Shown here in pieces: positions 1 to 6,592 of a DNA stretch of 8,764 nucleotides. Under the pieces are notes generated by a model. It had not been told where the DNA came from, did not search any database, and saw only the letters and a program-made list of their open reading frames with translations. How positions within the stretch are numbered: the stretch's first letter is position 1; each line of letters opens with the position of its first letter. A program made the position numbers and the translations under genes. The DNA is taken from assembly GCA_012514775.1 (NCBI GenBank), contig JAAYZQ010000098.1, positions 1 to 8,764 of the forward strand. The letters are read 5' to 3'. Source of the stretch: Anaerolineaceae bacterium. GTDB taxonomy: Bacteria > Chloroflexota > Anaerolineae > JAAYZQ01.

Positions 1-1466
1 TCGGCGAATTGCGAGGCGGTGTAGTTGATGAACCGCTGTTCCGTCACAAAGAACGGGATCTGCATAAAGGACTCGGCCAGTCGATCGGTTTCCTGGTTCT
101 TGCCGGCAAGATCGGTCCTGGCGTAGAGGACCCGGTAGCCGTACGGTTTACGATCATAGAGAACCTCGCCCTGGCCCCACTTGCCAGACGGTTTCGGTTC
201 CGTGCGCTTCACGAGGGGGTCGCCCTGCCACGCGTAGGAACCCCTCGGGGTCCAGATCCAGAAGCCGGTTCCACTTGGGCTGTAGACAGAGATCTCCACG
301 CTGTATCCCGAGCCACGGACTCCGACCTGGCCGGTGAGGCCCATCAAGCACGTCGCACCCCGGGAACAGAGCCACCCGGCGTTACCGGATACATAGTTGC
401 CGCCGCGGCCGAACTCGAGCACAGCGGGCTTGATGGTCGCATACCAGCGCGCCAACTGCCGGATCCTGTCCGCGGGACACCAGGTGATCTCTTCCACTTT
501 TTCTGGCGTGTACTGAAGCGCCAATTCCTTGTATTCTTCAAAGCCCACCGTATACTTGGCCACGAACTCCTTGTCGTACAAGCCCTCGGTGATGATCACG
601 TTGGCGATGCCCAGGGCCAGGGCTGCGTCCGTGCCGGGGCGAACCGGCAGATACAGGTCGGCCTTCTCCGCCGTCTCGGTGAAGCGAGGGTCAATAACTA
701 CCAGCTTGGCCCCATACTTTTCCTTGGCTTCCATAATGCCGTGGCTCCACTCTGACGGCATCGCGATCGCCTTGTTGTGCCCCCAGATCACGATGAGCTT
801 CGAGTGGTGAAAGTCCTCGACGTGAAAGTGATAGTAGTCGCCCAAGGTGAACCAGGGTCCAAACGCAAGGTTGGCCCAGCAGCCATGAGCGCCGCCGGCG
901 GCGTCAAAGCCAAACATACTCTGCAGGCGGGTGGCCATTGCCTCCGTCGTAAAGGACATGGCATGGCCACCGTCAAAGCCTACCGTGTGGGGCCCTTCTT
1001 CGTTGATGGCATCGACCATCTTTTGCGCCAACAGGTCATAGGCTTCGTCCCAAGAAATGCGTTGGAACCTGCCCTCTACCCCCTTCTCGTTGATGCGCTT
1101 CATGGGGTACTTGACTCGGTCAGGGTGGTAGATAACCTGCATGGCCGAAATACCGCGCGAGCAGAGCCCACCCTTGTTCTCTGCTTCCTCACAGCCATCG
1201 TAGTAGACGATCACGCCATCTTTTACATAGGCGTTTCCCATGTGATAGAGCCCGCACACATCACCGCAGCCACACTTGACCGGTACAACCGTATCGGCCC
1301 CAAAAGGCAGCTTGCTCTCAGAAGCGGCCGCTTCCTCGGCAAAGGCCTGTGGTGCGTAGCGGACGAAAGAGCCTCCCGCCACGGCGGTGCCACCCGCAAC
1401 GCCAGACCACTTCAAGAAGACGCGGCGGGATATGTCTTTTTTCCAAAACTCGATGTCCTCTTTCAC
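1..1466 (-). CDS. Tat-exported molybdopterin oxidoreductase, catalytic subunit (3' end outside window)
   Basis: Seen: 488 codons are open to the left edge from a GTG start preceded by a strong GGAGGAGGT with a 6-base spacer after AGGAGG. The N-terminus carries a textbook twin-arginine motif (SRRVFLK, residues 13-19), a hydrophobic stretch and an A-F-A cleavage site near 41-43, so the protein is probably exported folded. A [4Fe-4S] motif follows (Cys65, Cys67, Cys71, Cys102, then SRG). Next comes the molybdopterin-binding domain with IVIWGHN (225-231), VVIDPRFTETAEKADLYLPV (256-275) and LMGLTGQVGVRG (374-385). Family knowledge: this is the DMSO-reductase superfamily with a bis-pterin Mo/W cofactor; members are usually 700-900 residues, so a large C-terminal part is missing. 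Cys196 (GAHGCWAN) is in about the right place to be the metal ligand; this is inference. The substrate cannot be named, and any electron-transfer subunit would lie to the left. The C-x-C spacing of the first two cluster cysteines is unusual. Confidence 0.9.
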   Translation of the reverse strand, partial: MKEDIEFWKKDISRRVFLKWSGVAGGTAVAGGSFVRYAPQAFAEEAAASESKLPFGADTVVPVKCGCGDVCGLYHMGNAYVKDGVIVYYDGCEEAENKGGLCSRGISAMQVIYHPDRVKYPMKRINEKGVEGRFQRISWDEAYDLLAQKMVDAINEEGPHTVGFDGGHAMSFTTEAMATRLQSMFGFDAAGGAHGCWANLAFGPWFTLGDYYHFHVEDFHHSKLIVIWGHNKAIAMPSEWSHGIMEAKEKYGAKLVVIDPRFTETAEKADLYLPVRPGTDAALALGIANVIITEGLYDKEFVAKYTVGFEEYKELALQYTPEKVEEITWCPADRIRQLARWYATIKPAVLEFGRGGNYVSGNAGWLCSRGATCLMGLTGQVGVRGSGYSVEISVYSPSGTGFWIWTPRGSYAWQGDPLVKRTEPKPSGKWGQGEVLYDRKPYGYRVLYARTDLAGKNQETDRLAESFMQIPFFVTEQRFINYTASQFA

Positions 1467-1480
1467 GGAGTACCTCCTCC
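1467..1480 (-). promoter_or_regulatory. Strong Shine-Dalgarno deciding the GTG start of the molybdoenzyme
   Basis: On the minus strand GGAGGAGGT (1480-1472) precedes GTG (1466-1464). An ATG overlaps the upstream edge of this site, but it is in another frame, so GTG is the only well-placed start that gives the Tat signal peptide. Confidence 0.75.
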
Positions 1481-1648
1481 TTCATATTTGAAATGCCAAA
1501 ACCGCATTGCAGGGCTAATCGAATCTTCTGGTCGCTACCGACGCTCCTCTCCTTTCTTCATCCCAGCCCGGCAATTCGCCTACGCCAGGCAGAGTATGGA
1601 CTGGACTGGACCGCAAGCGCTGTCTTTTACGGGCTGGACGCCCATCCT

Positions 1649-1678
1649 GCCGCGTTCAAGCCTCTTGCACAACGCGGC
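1649..1678. repeat. Inverted repeat / hairpin in the molybdoenzyme leader
   Basis: GCCGCGTT (1649-1656) pairs with AACGCGGC (1671-1678). Inside it CAAG (1657-1660) pairs with CTTG (1664-1667) around a CCT loop, leaving a CAC bulge. The T at 1648 and A at 1679 extend the outer stem by one pair. No T-run follows on either strand, so it is not a simple terminator. It could be a protein-binding site or a leader RNA structure. Confidence 0.5.
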
Positions 1679-1819
1679 AAGGCGTCAGGGCCCCCGTTCT
1701 AGATGGGAGCACCCTCACACCTTTCATGAGCGCACCGTTGCCTTTCTTTTGTTGCACTGCACTGCCAGTATATATCGGCCAACGCCAGGGCGAAACACCC
1801 AGGCTGACCATTTTGGATC

Positions 1820-1847
1820 AAAAAAGGAGCCATCTTGCGATGGCTCC
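1820..1847 (-). terminator. Rho-independent terminator of the two-component operon
   Basis: Read on the minus strand: a perfect 9-bp stem GGAGCCATC / GATGGCTCC (1847-1839 and 1834-1826) with a GCAA tetraloop, followed at once by six T residues (1825-1820). It lies 62 bases beyond the response-regulator stop and is oriented to end that transcript, separating it from the molybdoenzyme gene. Confidence 0.88.
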
Positions 1848-1873
1848 AACAGGTAGGAACAGCCTGGCAGCGC

Positions 1874-1891
1874 ATGGTCCACTCGGACCAT
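1874..1891. repeat. Perfect 7-bp palindrome in the 3' untranslated region of the regulator gene
   Basis: ATGGTCC (1874-1880), a 4-base loop, then GGACCAT (1885-1891). It lies between the regulator stop and the terminator and lacks a T-run. It may stabilise the mRNA 3' end or bind a protein. Confidence 0.45.
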
Positions 1892-1908
1892 AGGCTTCGA
1901 TGTTTGGA

Positions 1909-2589
1909 CTACCCGTCCGGGTGATGTGCTCCCCCCGACTCGGGCAGCAGGCCCTCCTGCACGGCATAGACGGCGGCCTGGATGCGGTTCTGCATGTGTA
2001 GCTTGTCGAGGATGCTCTGCAGATGCTTCTTGACCGTGTTCTCGGTGATGCCCAGCGTATCGGCGATTTCCTTGTTGGTGGCCCCGGTAGTCACCTGGAC
2101 CAGCACTTCCAGCTCCCGGGCCGTCAACTCGTCTCGCTGGGGTTCCTCGGGAACGGGGGCACCCGGGCGTTGAAACTCGGCCAGGATCTTGGCCATCATC
2201 GGCATGGACAGCGCGGCATCTCCCGCAGCCACCCTGGTCAGCATGTCGTAAAAGTTGTCGGGGTCGAGCTTTTTCAGAAGGTAACCGCGAGCCCCGCTCT
2301 TGATGGCCTCGAACAGCGTCTCGTCCTGCTCGTCGGCGGTAAGCATGATAATGGACGTGCGCGGCAGCTTGGGTCGGATGGCCCGCACGGCCTGCAGCCC
2401 ATCGCAGTTGGGCATGTGCACGTCCATCAGGATAATATCGGGCTCGGCTTCTTGCGCCTTCTTTATGGCTTCCAGGCCATCGCTCGCCTCGCCCACGATC
2501 TGAAAGTCATCCCGATAGGACAGCAGCGAGGCCAATCCCTTTCGGAACAAAAGGTGGTCGTCTACCAGGAGAACCTTGAGCCTGGTCAT
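1909..2589 (-). CDS. NarL/LuxR-type response regulator
   Basis: A cytoplasmic DNA-binding partner of the adjacent sensor kinase. Seen: an N-terminal receiver domain (about 3-120) with the acidic pair Asp10/Asp11, phospho-acceptor Asp56 in LMDVHMP, switch Thr84 and Lys106. A C-terminal LuxR/GerE helix-turn-helix spans about 151-212 (ELTARELEVL, then NKEIADTLGITENTVKKHL). The 226-residue length is normal for the family. All key residues are present, so the protein should be functional. The ATG overlaps the last codon of the kinase in its restored frame by ATGA, implying translational coupling, and there is a modest AAAGG upstream. An intrinsic terminator follows. The targets are unknown. The adjacent molybdoenzyme, which has no obvious constitutive promoter, is a reasonable inferred target because NarL relatives often control anaerobic respiratory genes. 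Confidence 0.95.
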   Translation of the reverse strand: MTRLKVLLVDDHLLFRKGLASLLSYRDDFQIVGEASDGLEAIKKAQEAEPDIILMDVHMPNCDGLQAVRAIRPKLPRTSIIMLTADEQDETLFEAIKSGARGYLLKKLDPDNFYDMLTRVAAGDAALSMPMMAKILAEFQRPGAPVPEEPQRDELTARELEVLVQVTTGATNKEIADTLGITENTVKKHLQSILDKLHMQNRIQAAVYAVQEGLLPESGGAHHPDG

Positions 2590-4561
2590 GTCAAACCTTT
2601 CTCACGTTTCAAGGGCAGGGACAGCCGAATCTCGGTGCCCTGGCCAGGTTCGCTGTGAATGTCGAGCGTTCCGCCAATGCTTTCGGCGCGCTCGCGCATC
2701 GTCTGCAGCCCGAGGTGCTGCTGGCCCTCACGCTTAACCTTTTTCGGGTCAAAGCCGCGGCCGTCGTCGCGCACCACGATGGAAGCAGAGTGATCCCCGG
2801 AGGTGAGGATGACTTCAACAGCGCTTGCCCGGAATGTCGCCGCACGTTCGTCAGCGCTTCTTGCACGATACGCAGCAACTGAACTTCCGTATCGCGGGAC
2901 AGGGAGGGAACGTGCCAGGCGGCGGTATCCATGGTGACCGCAATCTCGCTGCGCTCCTCAAAGTGCCGCGTGTGCTCCTCCAGGGCGGCCAGCAGCCCTC
3001 CCTCCGCAGAGATGGTTACGCGCAGCCCGGCGATGGAATCGCGAACGTCGTCATAGGCCCTGGAGGAGATCTGTTCCATCTCTCTCAGCTCCTCCTTCAC
3101 CTCGAGGAGCCGGTATTGGCCGAGTAGCCGCTCCGCCAATTGGCTCTTGAGGTGCACGTAGGCCAACACCTGGAGCAGGTTGTCGTGCAGCTCGCGAGAC
3201 AGGCGAGCTCGCTCCTCAAGTGCGACCATGCCCCGCAACTGGTCGCTGAGCCGGGCAGCGTTGATGGCAACCCCCAGTTGATGGCCGGCCGACGTCAGCA
3301 GCGCAATCTGCTGTGGAGTCAGGTGGTGCGGCTGGCTGTGGGCCAGGTTCATGACACCCAGGACCCGCCCCCCCGCTTGCAGCGGAATCCCGGCATAGAA
3401 CTGGACCACGTCAGTGGTCCTGGGCACAAAGGGCCGGGAATCGTTGGCCACGTCCTCGACGATGAGGACCTCACCCGTTTTCGCAACCCAGCCGGCCAGG
3501 CCGTCCCCAACTCGCACCGTTGTCAGTGCCTGGCTAAACCACTCGGGGACGCCCAGGTGGGCCACCTGCACCAGGAGTTGCTTCTCCTCGTCGAGGAGCA
3601 TGGCGATACCGCGCTGCAAGCCGGCGATGCGCAGTGTCTCGCGCAAGACCAGGTGCATCATCTCCTCGATCTCCAGGGGCTGGCTGATGGCCGACGAGAT
3701 CCTATGGACGACGTCGGCCAGCGACGCGCTCCATAGCTGAATTTCCTCGCAGGTCTGGCGTTGTACCTGGAGCGCCCTTTCCTGCTCCTCGAGGCGCGCC
3801 TGGGACGCCAGGCTCATCTGCCGTTGCCGCTCGCCTTCGGAGGTATGGAGAACCCGTACCAGAAAGACCGTGATGCCCACCGTGGTGAGGGTTCGCAGCG
3901 CCTGGACGGTGGCCCCGAGGAACAAGGGCAGCGAGCTGATGGAGCCCAGGATGGGCAGGGCAACGCCGCCGGAAACGAGGGACTTGAGCCAGAAGGAAAT
4001 CGCCGCGCCGCCGAGATCGCGGTTCGCCTCCTGCAGCCCGGCGTGTGACCGCTGCAGCCACACGGCGAGGCCAGAGAGGGCCAGCCCGGGAAGGTAGAGC
4101 ATGATCCGCGCCCAGGTCTCGGCCTGGGGCAGCCAGTCACCGTTGCGTGCTGCCGGGCCCACCAGGATGGCAGCCAGAACGCCGAGATAGGCCAGGGCAA
4201 AGAAGGCCAGGAACCACTGGCGGCGCTGCCAATTGGACCTGCTGACGCCGAGGGCCTGCAAGCCAAAGGCGATAAGGAATAGAGAGCTCACCACGAATAG
4301 GCCCAGCACCCCCGCCTGCACCAGCGGCTGGCCCCTGAGGACCCCCGCGCCGCCGGGCATGCGGAAGATCATTTCCAGCCAATTGCCGATACTGGACAGG
4401 AACGCGTGGACCGAAAGCAGCCACAGTTTGTCGGTGATGCGCAGAAATTGGGCGCGACGCAACTCCAAGGAGATGGTCAGGCCCATGACAAAATAGGCCA
4501 GCCCATTTACAAAATAGAGTAGATAGGCATTGTCCAGGAAACTTGTCTCTAACACCGTCAA
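2586..4561 (-). CDS. Membrane sensor histidine kinase (7TM-GAF-HisKA_3-HATPase), frame broken by a 1-nt deletion
   Basis: Seen: roughly seven hydrophobic helices (about 12-31, 44-65, 80-103, 116-136, 150-170, 188-210, 213-236), a charged linker helix (about 241-275), a GAF domain (about 297-437) and a HisKA_3 dimerisation domain with the phospho-acceptor His459 in SRELHDNL. The ATPase N-box is NVRRHSG, with Asn572. Just after that, near 2819, the reading frame slips by one base. The original frame runs into non-homologous sequence and stops at 2609. The other frame continues the ATPase domain (DDGRGFDP, HLGLQTMRERAESIGGTL, PGQGTEIRLSLP) and ends at 2586, overlapping the next gene by ATGA. Restoring one base gives about 658 residues. 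The start is TTG with GGTGGAG five bases upstream. The GAF domain has no cysteine, which argues against an Fe-S oxygen sensor; the signal is unknown. If the deletion is real, the kinase lacks its nucleotide-binding motifs and should be inactive. Confidence 0.88.
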
Positions 4562-4566
4562 TATAA

Positions 4567-4573
4567 CTCCACC
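4567..4573 (-). promoter_or_regulatory. Shine-Dalgarno supporting a TTG start for the sensor kinase
   Basis: GGTGGAG on the minus strand (4573-4567) ends five bases before TTG (4561-4559). A GTG two codons further in is the only close alternative and would change little. Confidence 0.6.
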
Positions 4574-4609
4574 ACGCGGGAGTAAGGTTTGGCTCCTGCC
4601 TGGATGTGA

Positions 4610-4638
4610 ATTCTAGCACAGAAGTGAGCGACTGTCAA
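4610..4638 (-). promoter_or_regulatory. Sigma-70 promoter of the kinase-regulator operon
   Basis: Minus strand: perfect -35 TTGACA (4638-4633), a 17-base spacer, and -10 TAGAAT (4615-4610, 5 of 6 matches) preceded by TGC, an extended -10. The predicted start near 4603 gives a leader of about 40 bases. It sits in the gap after the SDR gene, so the two-component pair has its own promoter. Confidence 0.85.
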
Positions 4639-4705
4639 CAAAGGGAGGCTCACTGCGGTTATTGTCAGAAAGCGCCGGTTCATCCAAAAAGTCAGCAAGC
4701 ACCGC

Positions 4706-5422
4706 TCAACTCTGCCCGTAAAGCGGAATGGCCGCGCCGTTGATGGGCCGCGCCGCCTCGGAGGCCAGGAACAGAAAGACCTGGGCGATGGCGCCGGGCG
4801 GCACCCATCGACCGGGATCGGCCTTGGGCATGGCGGCCCGATTCTGGGGGGTGTCGATGGTGCCGGGGAGCACGCAGTTGACGTTGATCCCCTTCGGCCC
4901 CAGCTAGGCCGCCAGGCCCTCCACCAGGCGCACAACCGCCGCCTTGGACGCGCTGTAGGCCGCCGATCGGGCGCTGCCTGCCAGGGCAGCGCGGGCCGCG
5001 GTGTGCACCATCTTGCCCTCGCCCTGCTCCAGCATGGCGGGGGCCACTGCCCGGCTCAGGATGAGGGCCGTGAGGGCATTGAGGTCGTGCAGCAGGTCCC
5101 AGGTCTGCAGCGCCGCATCGTCGGTGAGCGCACCTCCGCGCCAGCCGCCGACGGTGTTGGCCAGGACGTCGATGCGCCCCAGGCGCTCCAGGGTGGTGCC
5201 CACGGCGGCGGCCACCGACGATTCGTCGGCCGCGTCTACCCGGGGAAGGAGCAGGTGGTGGCCGGCCCGCGCCCATTCGGGGTAGAGGGCCGCCAGCCGG
5301 TCGGAGCCGCGGTCCAGCAGGACCAGGCGGGCACCCGCATCGTCAAAGGCCCGGGCCACCGCCTCGCCGAGGTTGCCCGCGGCGCCGGCGACCACGACCA
5401 CGCGACCGGTAAAGTCAAACAT
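4706..5422 (-). CDS. Dihydropteridine-reductase-like short-chain dehydrogenase, interrupted by an in-frame TAG
   Basis: A Rossmann-fold NAD(P)H oxidoreductase. Seen: the nucleotide-binding motif GAAGNLG (13-19), Asp63, Asn115, and the catalytic YSASK (Tyr156, Lys160). Codon 173 is TAG (4906-4904). The same frame then continues with clear family sequence ([20 protein letters not shown] and onward) for 65 codons to TGA at 4708-4706, giving a normal 238-codon gene. The expected residue at 173 is Glu (AAELGPKG), one base change from GAG to TAG. Three features resemble quinoid dihydropteridine reductase rather than FabG: GGWRGG after strand 4, Ala143 in place of the catalytic Ser, and D-T-P-x-N-R-x-x-M-P-x-A-D-x-x-x-W. 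AGGAGG lies six bases before ATG. It is 30 bases downstream of glucokinase in the same operon. The truncated product would lose the substrate-side C-terminal third. The substrate is not certain. Confidence 0.85.
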
Positions 5423-5452
5423 CGCAGCCCTCCTGTAGATCTTCCTGAAACC

Positions 5453-6427
5453 CTAATACAGGTCGAACCCGTACCATGCCGCGCCCAACAAGGCCGTCTT
5501 GGGGTTCAGCACGACGTACACCGGGACGTGGGACAGGGTGTCGGCAAAGCGCCCCTTGTTCACAAAGGCGGCCATGAACGTGCCGTCGCGCAGCTTGGGC
5601 AGGATGCGGGGAGGGATCCCGCCCCCGACATAGATGCCGCCCGTGGCCATGACCTTGAGGGCCAGGTTGCCGGCCTCGGCGCCCAGGACGGAGACAAAGG
5701 TGTTGAGGGCGGCGATACACAGCTCGCACTCTCCGCTCATGGCCGCCCGGACGAGGACGGGGGTGGAGTCCTCGGCTTCGCGGAGGGCCTGGGCCACGCC
5801 GGGCACCTCGGGCGCGTAGCGATTGTCGCGCAGATACTCGTAGATGAACGGCAGGCCCAGACCCGAGCAGACCCGCTCGTAGCTGACGTGGGCAAACTTG
5901 CCCATGAGATAACGCAAGAGCTCGATCTCGAACAGGCTGTTGGGCCCGAAATCGACGTGGCCGCCCTCCGAAGGCAAGACGTGGTAGCGGCCGTCCTTGA
6001 AGAACAGGATGGCCTCGCCCAGGCCGGTGCCGGGGGCGATGACGGCCTTGGTGCCGCTGCGGGCGGGCGCGTCGTTGAGGACAAAGAGGTCCTCGGCCTC
6101 CAGGTGGGGAACGCCATAGGCAGTGGCCTCCAGGTCGTTGAGCAGCCTGGCCTCCACCAGCCCCAGCTCTCGCTTGAGGACCTCCTCATTCATGGTCCAG
6201 GGCAGGTTGGTGGCGGCGCACTTGCCCTCCACCACCGGCCCGGCCACGCCGACGACGGCCCGCTCCACGGTGGCGCCGGTCTCGACCAGAAACTCTTTCG
6301 CCACCGCCTCCAGGCTGGGATAGCTGGCGCTGGCAAAGGTCTTTTGCACCTCTGGCACCAGGTCACCGTCCGTCGAATATAGGGCCAGGTTGGTCTTGGT
6401 TCCGCCCACGTCACCGGCCAGCAGCAT
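5453..6427 (-). CDS. glk: Glucokinase (Glk family)
   Basis: Cytoplasmic ATP-dependent phosphorylation of glucose to glucose-6-phosphate. Seen: the N-terminal phosphate-binding motif [12 protein letters not shown] (5-16), the second ATP-site motif GTGLGEAIL (133-141), catalytic Asp98 in [11 protein letters not shown], and the sugar-binding set Glu154 and His157 ([10 protein letters not shown]) and Glu184 (YERVCSG). The 324-residue length and motif order match the E. coli-type Glk family (Pfam Glucokinase, about 320 residues). The ROK-family Cys-rich zinc motif is absent, so this is not a ROK kinase. The start is ATG with AAGGAGG seven bases upstream. It is the first gene of a two-gene operon with the SDR, driven by its own promoter and divergent from the SIS-domain gene, which points to joint hexose or amino-sugar use. 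The frame is intact. Confidence 0.94.
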   Translation of the reverse strand: MLLAGDVGGTKTNLALYSTDGDLVPEVQKTFASASYPSLEAVAKEFLVETGATVERAVVGVAGPVVEGKCAATNLPWTMNEEVLKRELGLVEARLLNDLEATAYGVPHLEAEDLFVLNDAPARSGTKAVIAPGTGLGEAILFFKDGRYHVLPSEGGHVDFGPNSLFEIELLRYLMGKFAHVSYERVCSGLGLPFIYEYLRDNRYAPEVPGVAQALREAEDSTPVLVRAAMSGECELCIAALNTFVSVLGAEAGNLALKVMATGGIYVGGGIPPRILPKLRDGTFMAAFVNKGRFADTLSHVPVYVVLNPKTALLGAAWYGFDLY

Positions 6428-6451
6428 GTCGTTCCCTCCTTTGCCATCCCA

Positions 6452-6467
6452 GCAGGTACGGGCCTGC
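6452..6467. repeat. Small inverted repeat in the glk leader
   Basis: GCAGG, six bases, CCTGC, located between the glk -10 and its Shine-Dalgarno. It could be a short 5' mRNA hairpin. The stem is only 5 bp, so chance is possible. Confidence 0.3.
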
Positions 6468-6475
6468 CTGCCCTC

Positions 6476-6504
6476 AAAATATCACGGAACGAGGGGCTTG
6501 TCAA
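6476..6504 (-). promoter_or_regulatory. Sigma-70 promoter of glk
   Basis: Minus strand: TTGACA (6504-6499), a 17-base spacer, and TATTTT (6481-6476), preceded by TGA as an extended -10. The predicted start near 6469 gives a leader of about 40 bases before the glk ATG. Confidence 0.8.
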
Positions 6505-6512
6505 CTGCCAAG
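6497..6512. promoter_or_regulatory. Candidate operator: imperfect 16-bp palindrome over the glk -35
   Basis: CTTGTCAACTGCCAAG matches its own reverse complement at 12 of 16 positions (CTTGnCAnnTGnCAAG). It covers the glk -35 and lies 11 bases before the -35 of the divergent SIS gene, a position where one repressor could act on both promoters. No regulator gene is adjacent in the window. Confidence 0.4.
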
Positions 6513-6523
6513 TTCAAGCCCGA

Positions 6524-6552
6524 TTGCCTTTTCCCTCCCCCGGTGGTATAAT
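6524..6552 (+). promoter_or_regulatory. Sigma-70 promoter of the SIS-domain gene
   Basis: TTGCCT (6524-6529), a 17-base spacer, and a perfect TATAAT (6547-6552) preceded by TGG, an extended -10. The predicted start is near 6559. Because in-frame upstream start codons at 6524 and 6551 fall inside the promoter, this supports the ATG at 6593 as the true start. Confidence 0.85.
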
Positions 6553-6592
6553 GCCCACCAGAAGAGCCGGGGGAGGGAGCAGAACACGCACC

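Larger units (their letters stand above)
1467..1908. other. Intergenic region: terminator, second hairpin and molybdoenzyme leader
   Basis: This is the only gap longer than 300 bases. Right to left on the minus strand it holds a 7-bp hairpin (1874-1891), an intrinsic terminator (1820-1847), then about 350 bases of leader before the molybdoenzyme GTG. The leader contains a long inverted repeat (1649-1678) and two short runs of tandem pentamers: TGGAC three times at 1597-1611, and TGCAC twice at 1754-1763. I see no convincing gene here. No good sigma-70 promoter was found. The best candidate is TATACT (1767-1772) with a poor -35, TTTCGC, 17 bases upstream (1790-1795), so transcription may depend on an activator. 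Confidence 0.6.

Noticed and set aside
1767..1795. Promoter for the molybdoenzyme (TTTCGC, 17 bases, TATACT)
   Set aside because: The -35 matches at only two positions and there is no extended -10; mentioned in the intergenic entry but not called separately.
1803..1825. FNR- or CRP-like box near TTGATCC upstream of the molybdoenzyme
   Set aside because: Only one half-site matches; the other half does not fit, and the sequence is part of the terminator tail.
777..1856. Long plus-strand open frame (359 codons) opposite the molybdoenzyme and its leader
   Set aside because: Low-complexity composition, no recognisable domain, no ribosome site, and it runs antisense through a clear Tat/Fe-S coding region.
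2813..2830. Programmed -1 frameshifting in the kinase
   Set aside because: There is no slippery heptamer in the codons GCG CTG TTG and I see no obvious stimulatory element; a plain deletion explains it better.
4675..4710. Terminator after the SDR gene (weak stem then five T residues on the minus strand)
   Set aside because: The stem is only about 4 bp with wobble pairs and mismatches, too weak to call.
5003..6382. 459-codon plus-strand open frame
   Set aside because: It is the GC-driven complement of glk and the SDR; the minus-strand proteins have catalytic motifs, this one has none.
6524..6592. Upstream in-frame starts for the SIS gene (TTG at 6524, ATG at 6551)
   Set aside because: Both lie within the -35 and -10 elements of a very good promoter, and the added residues are not family-like.
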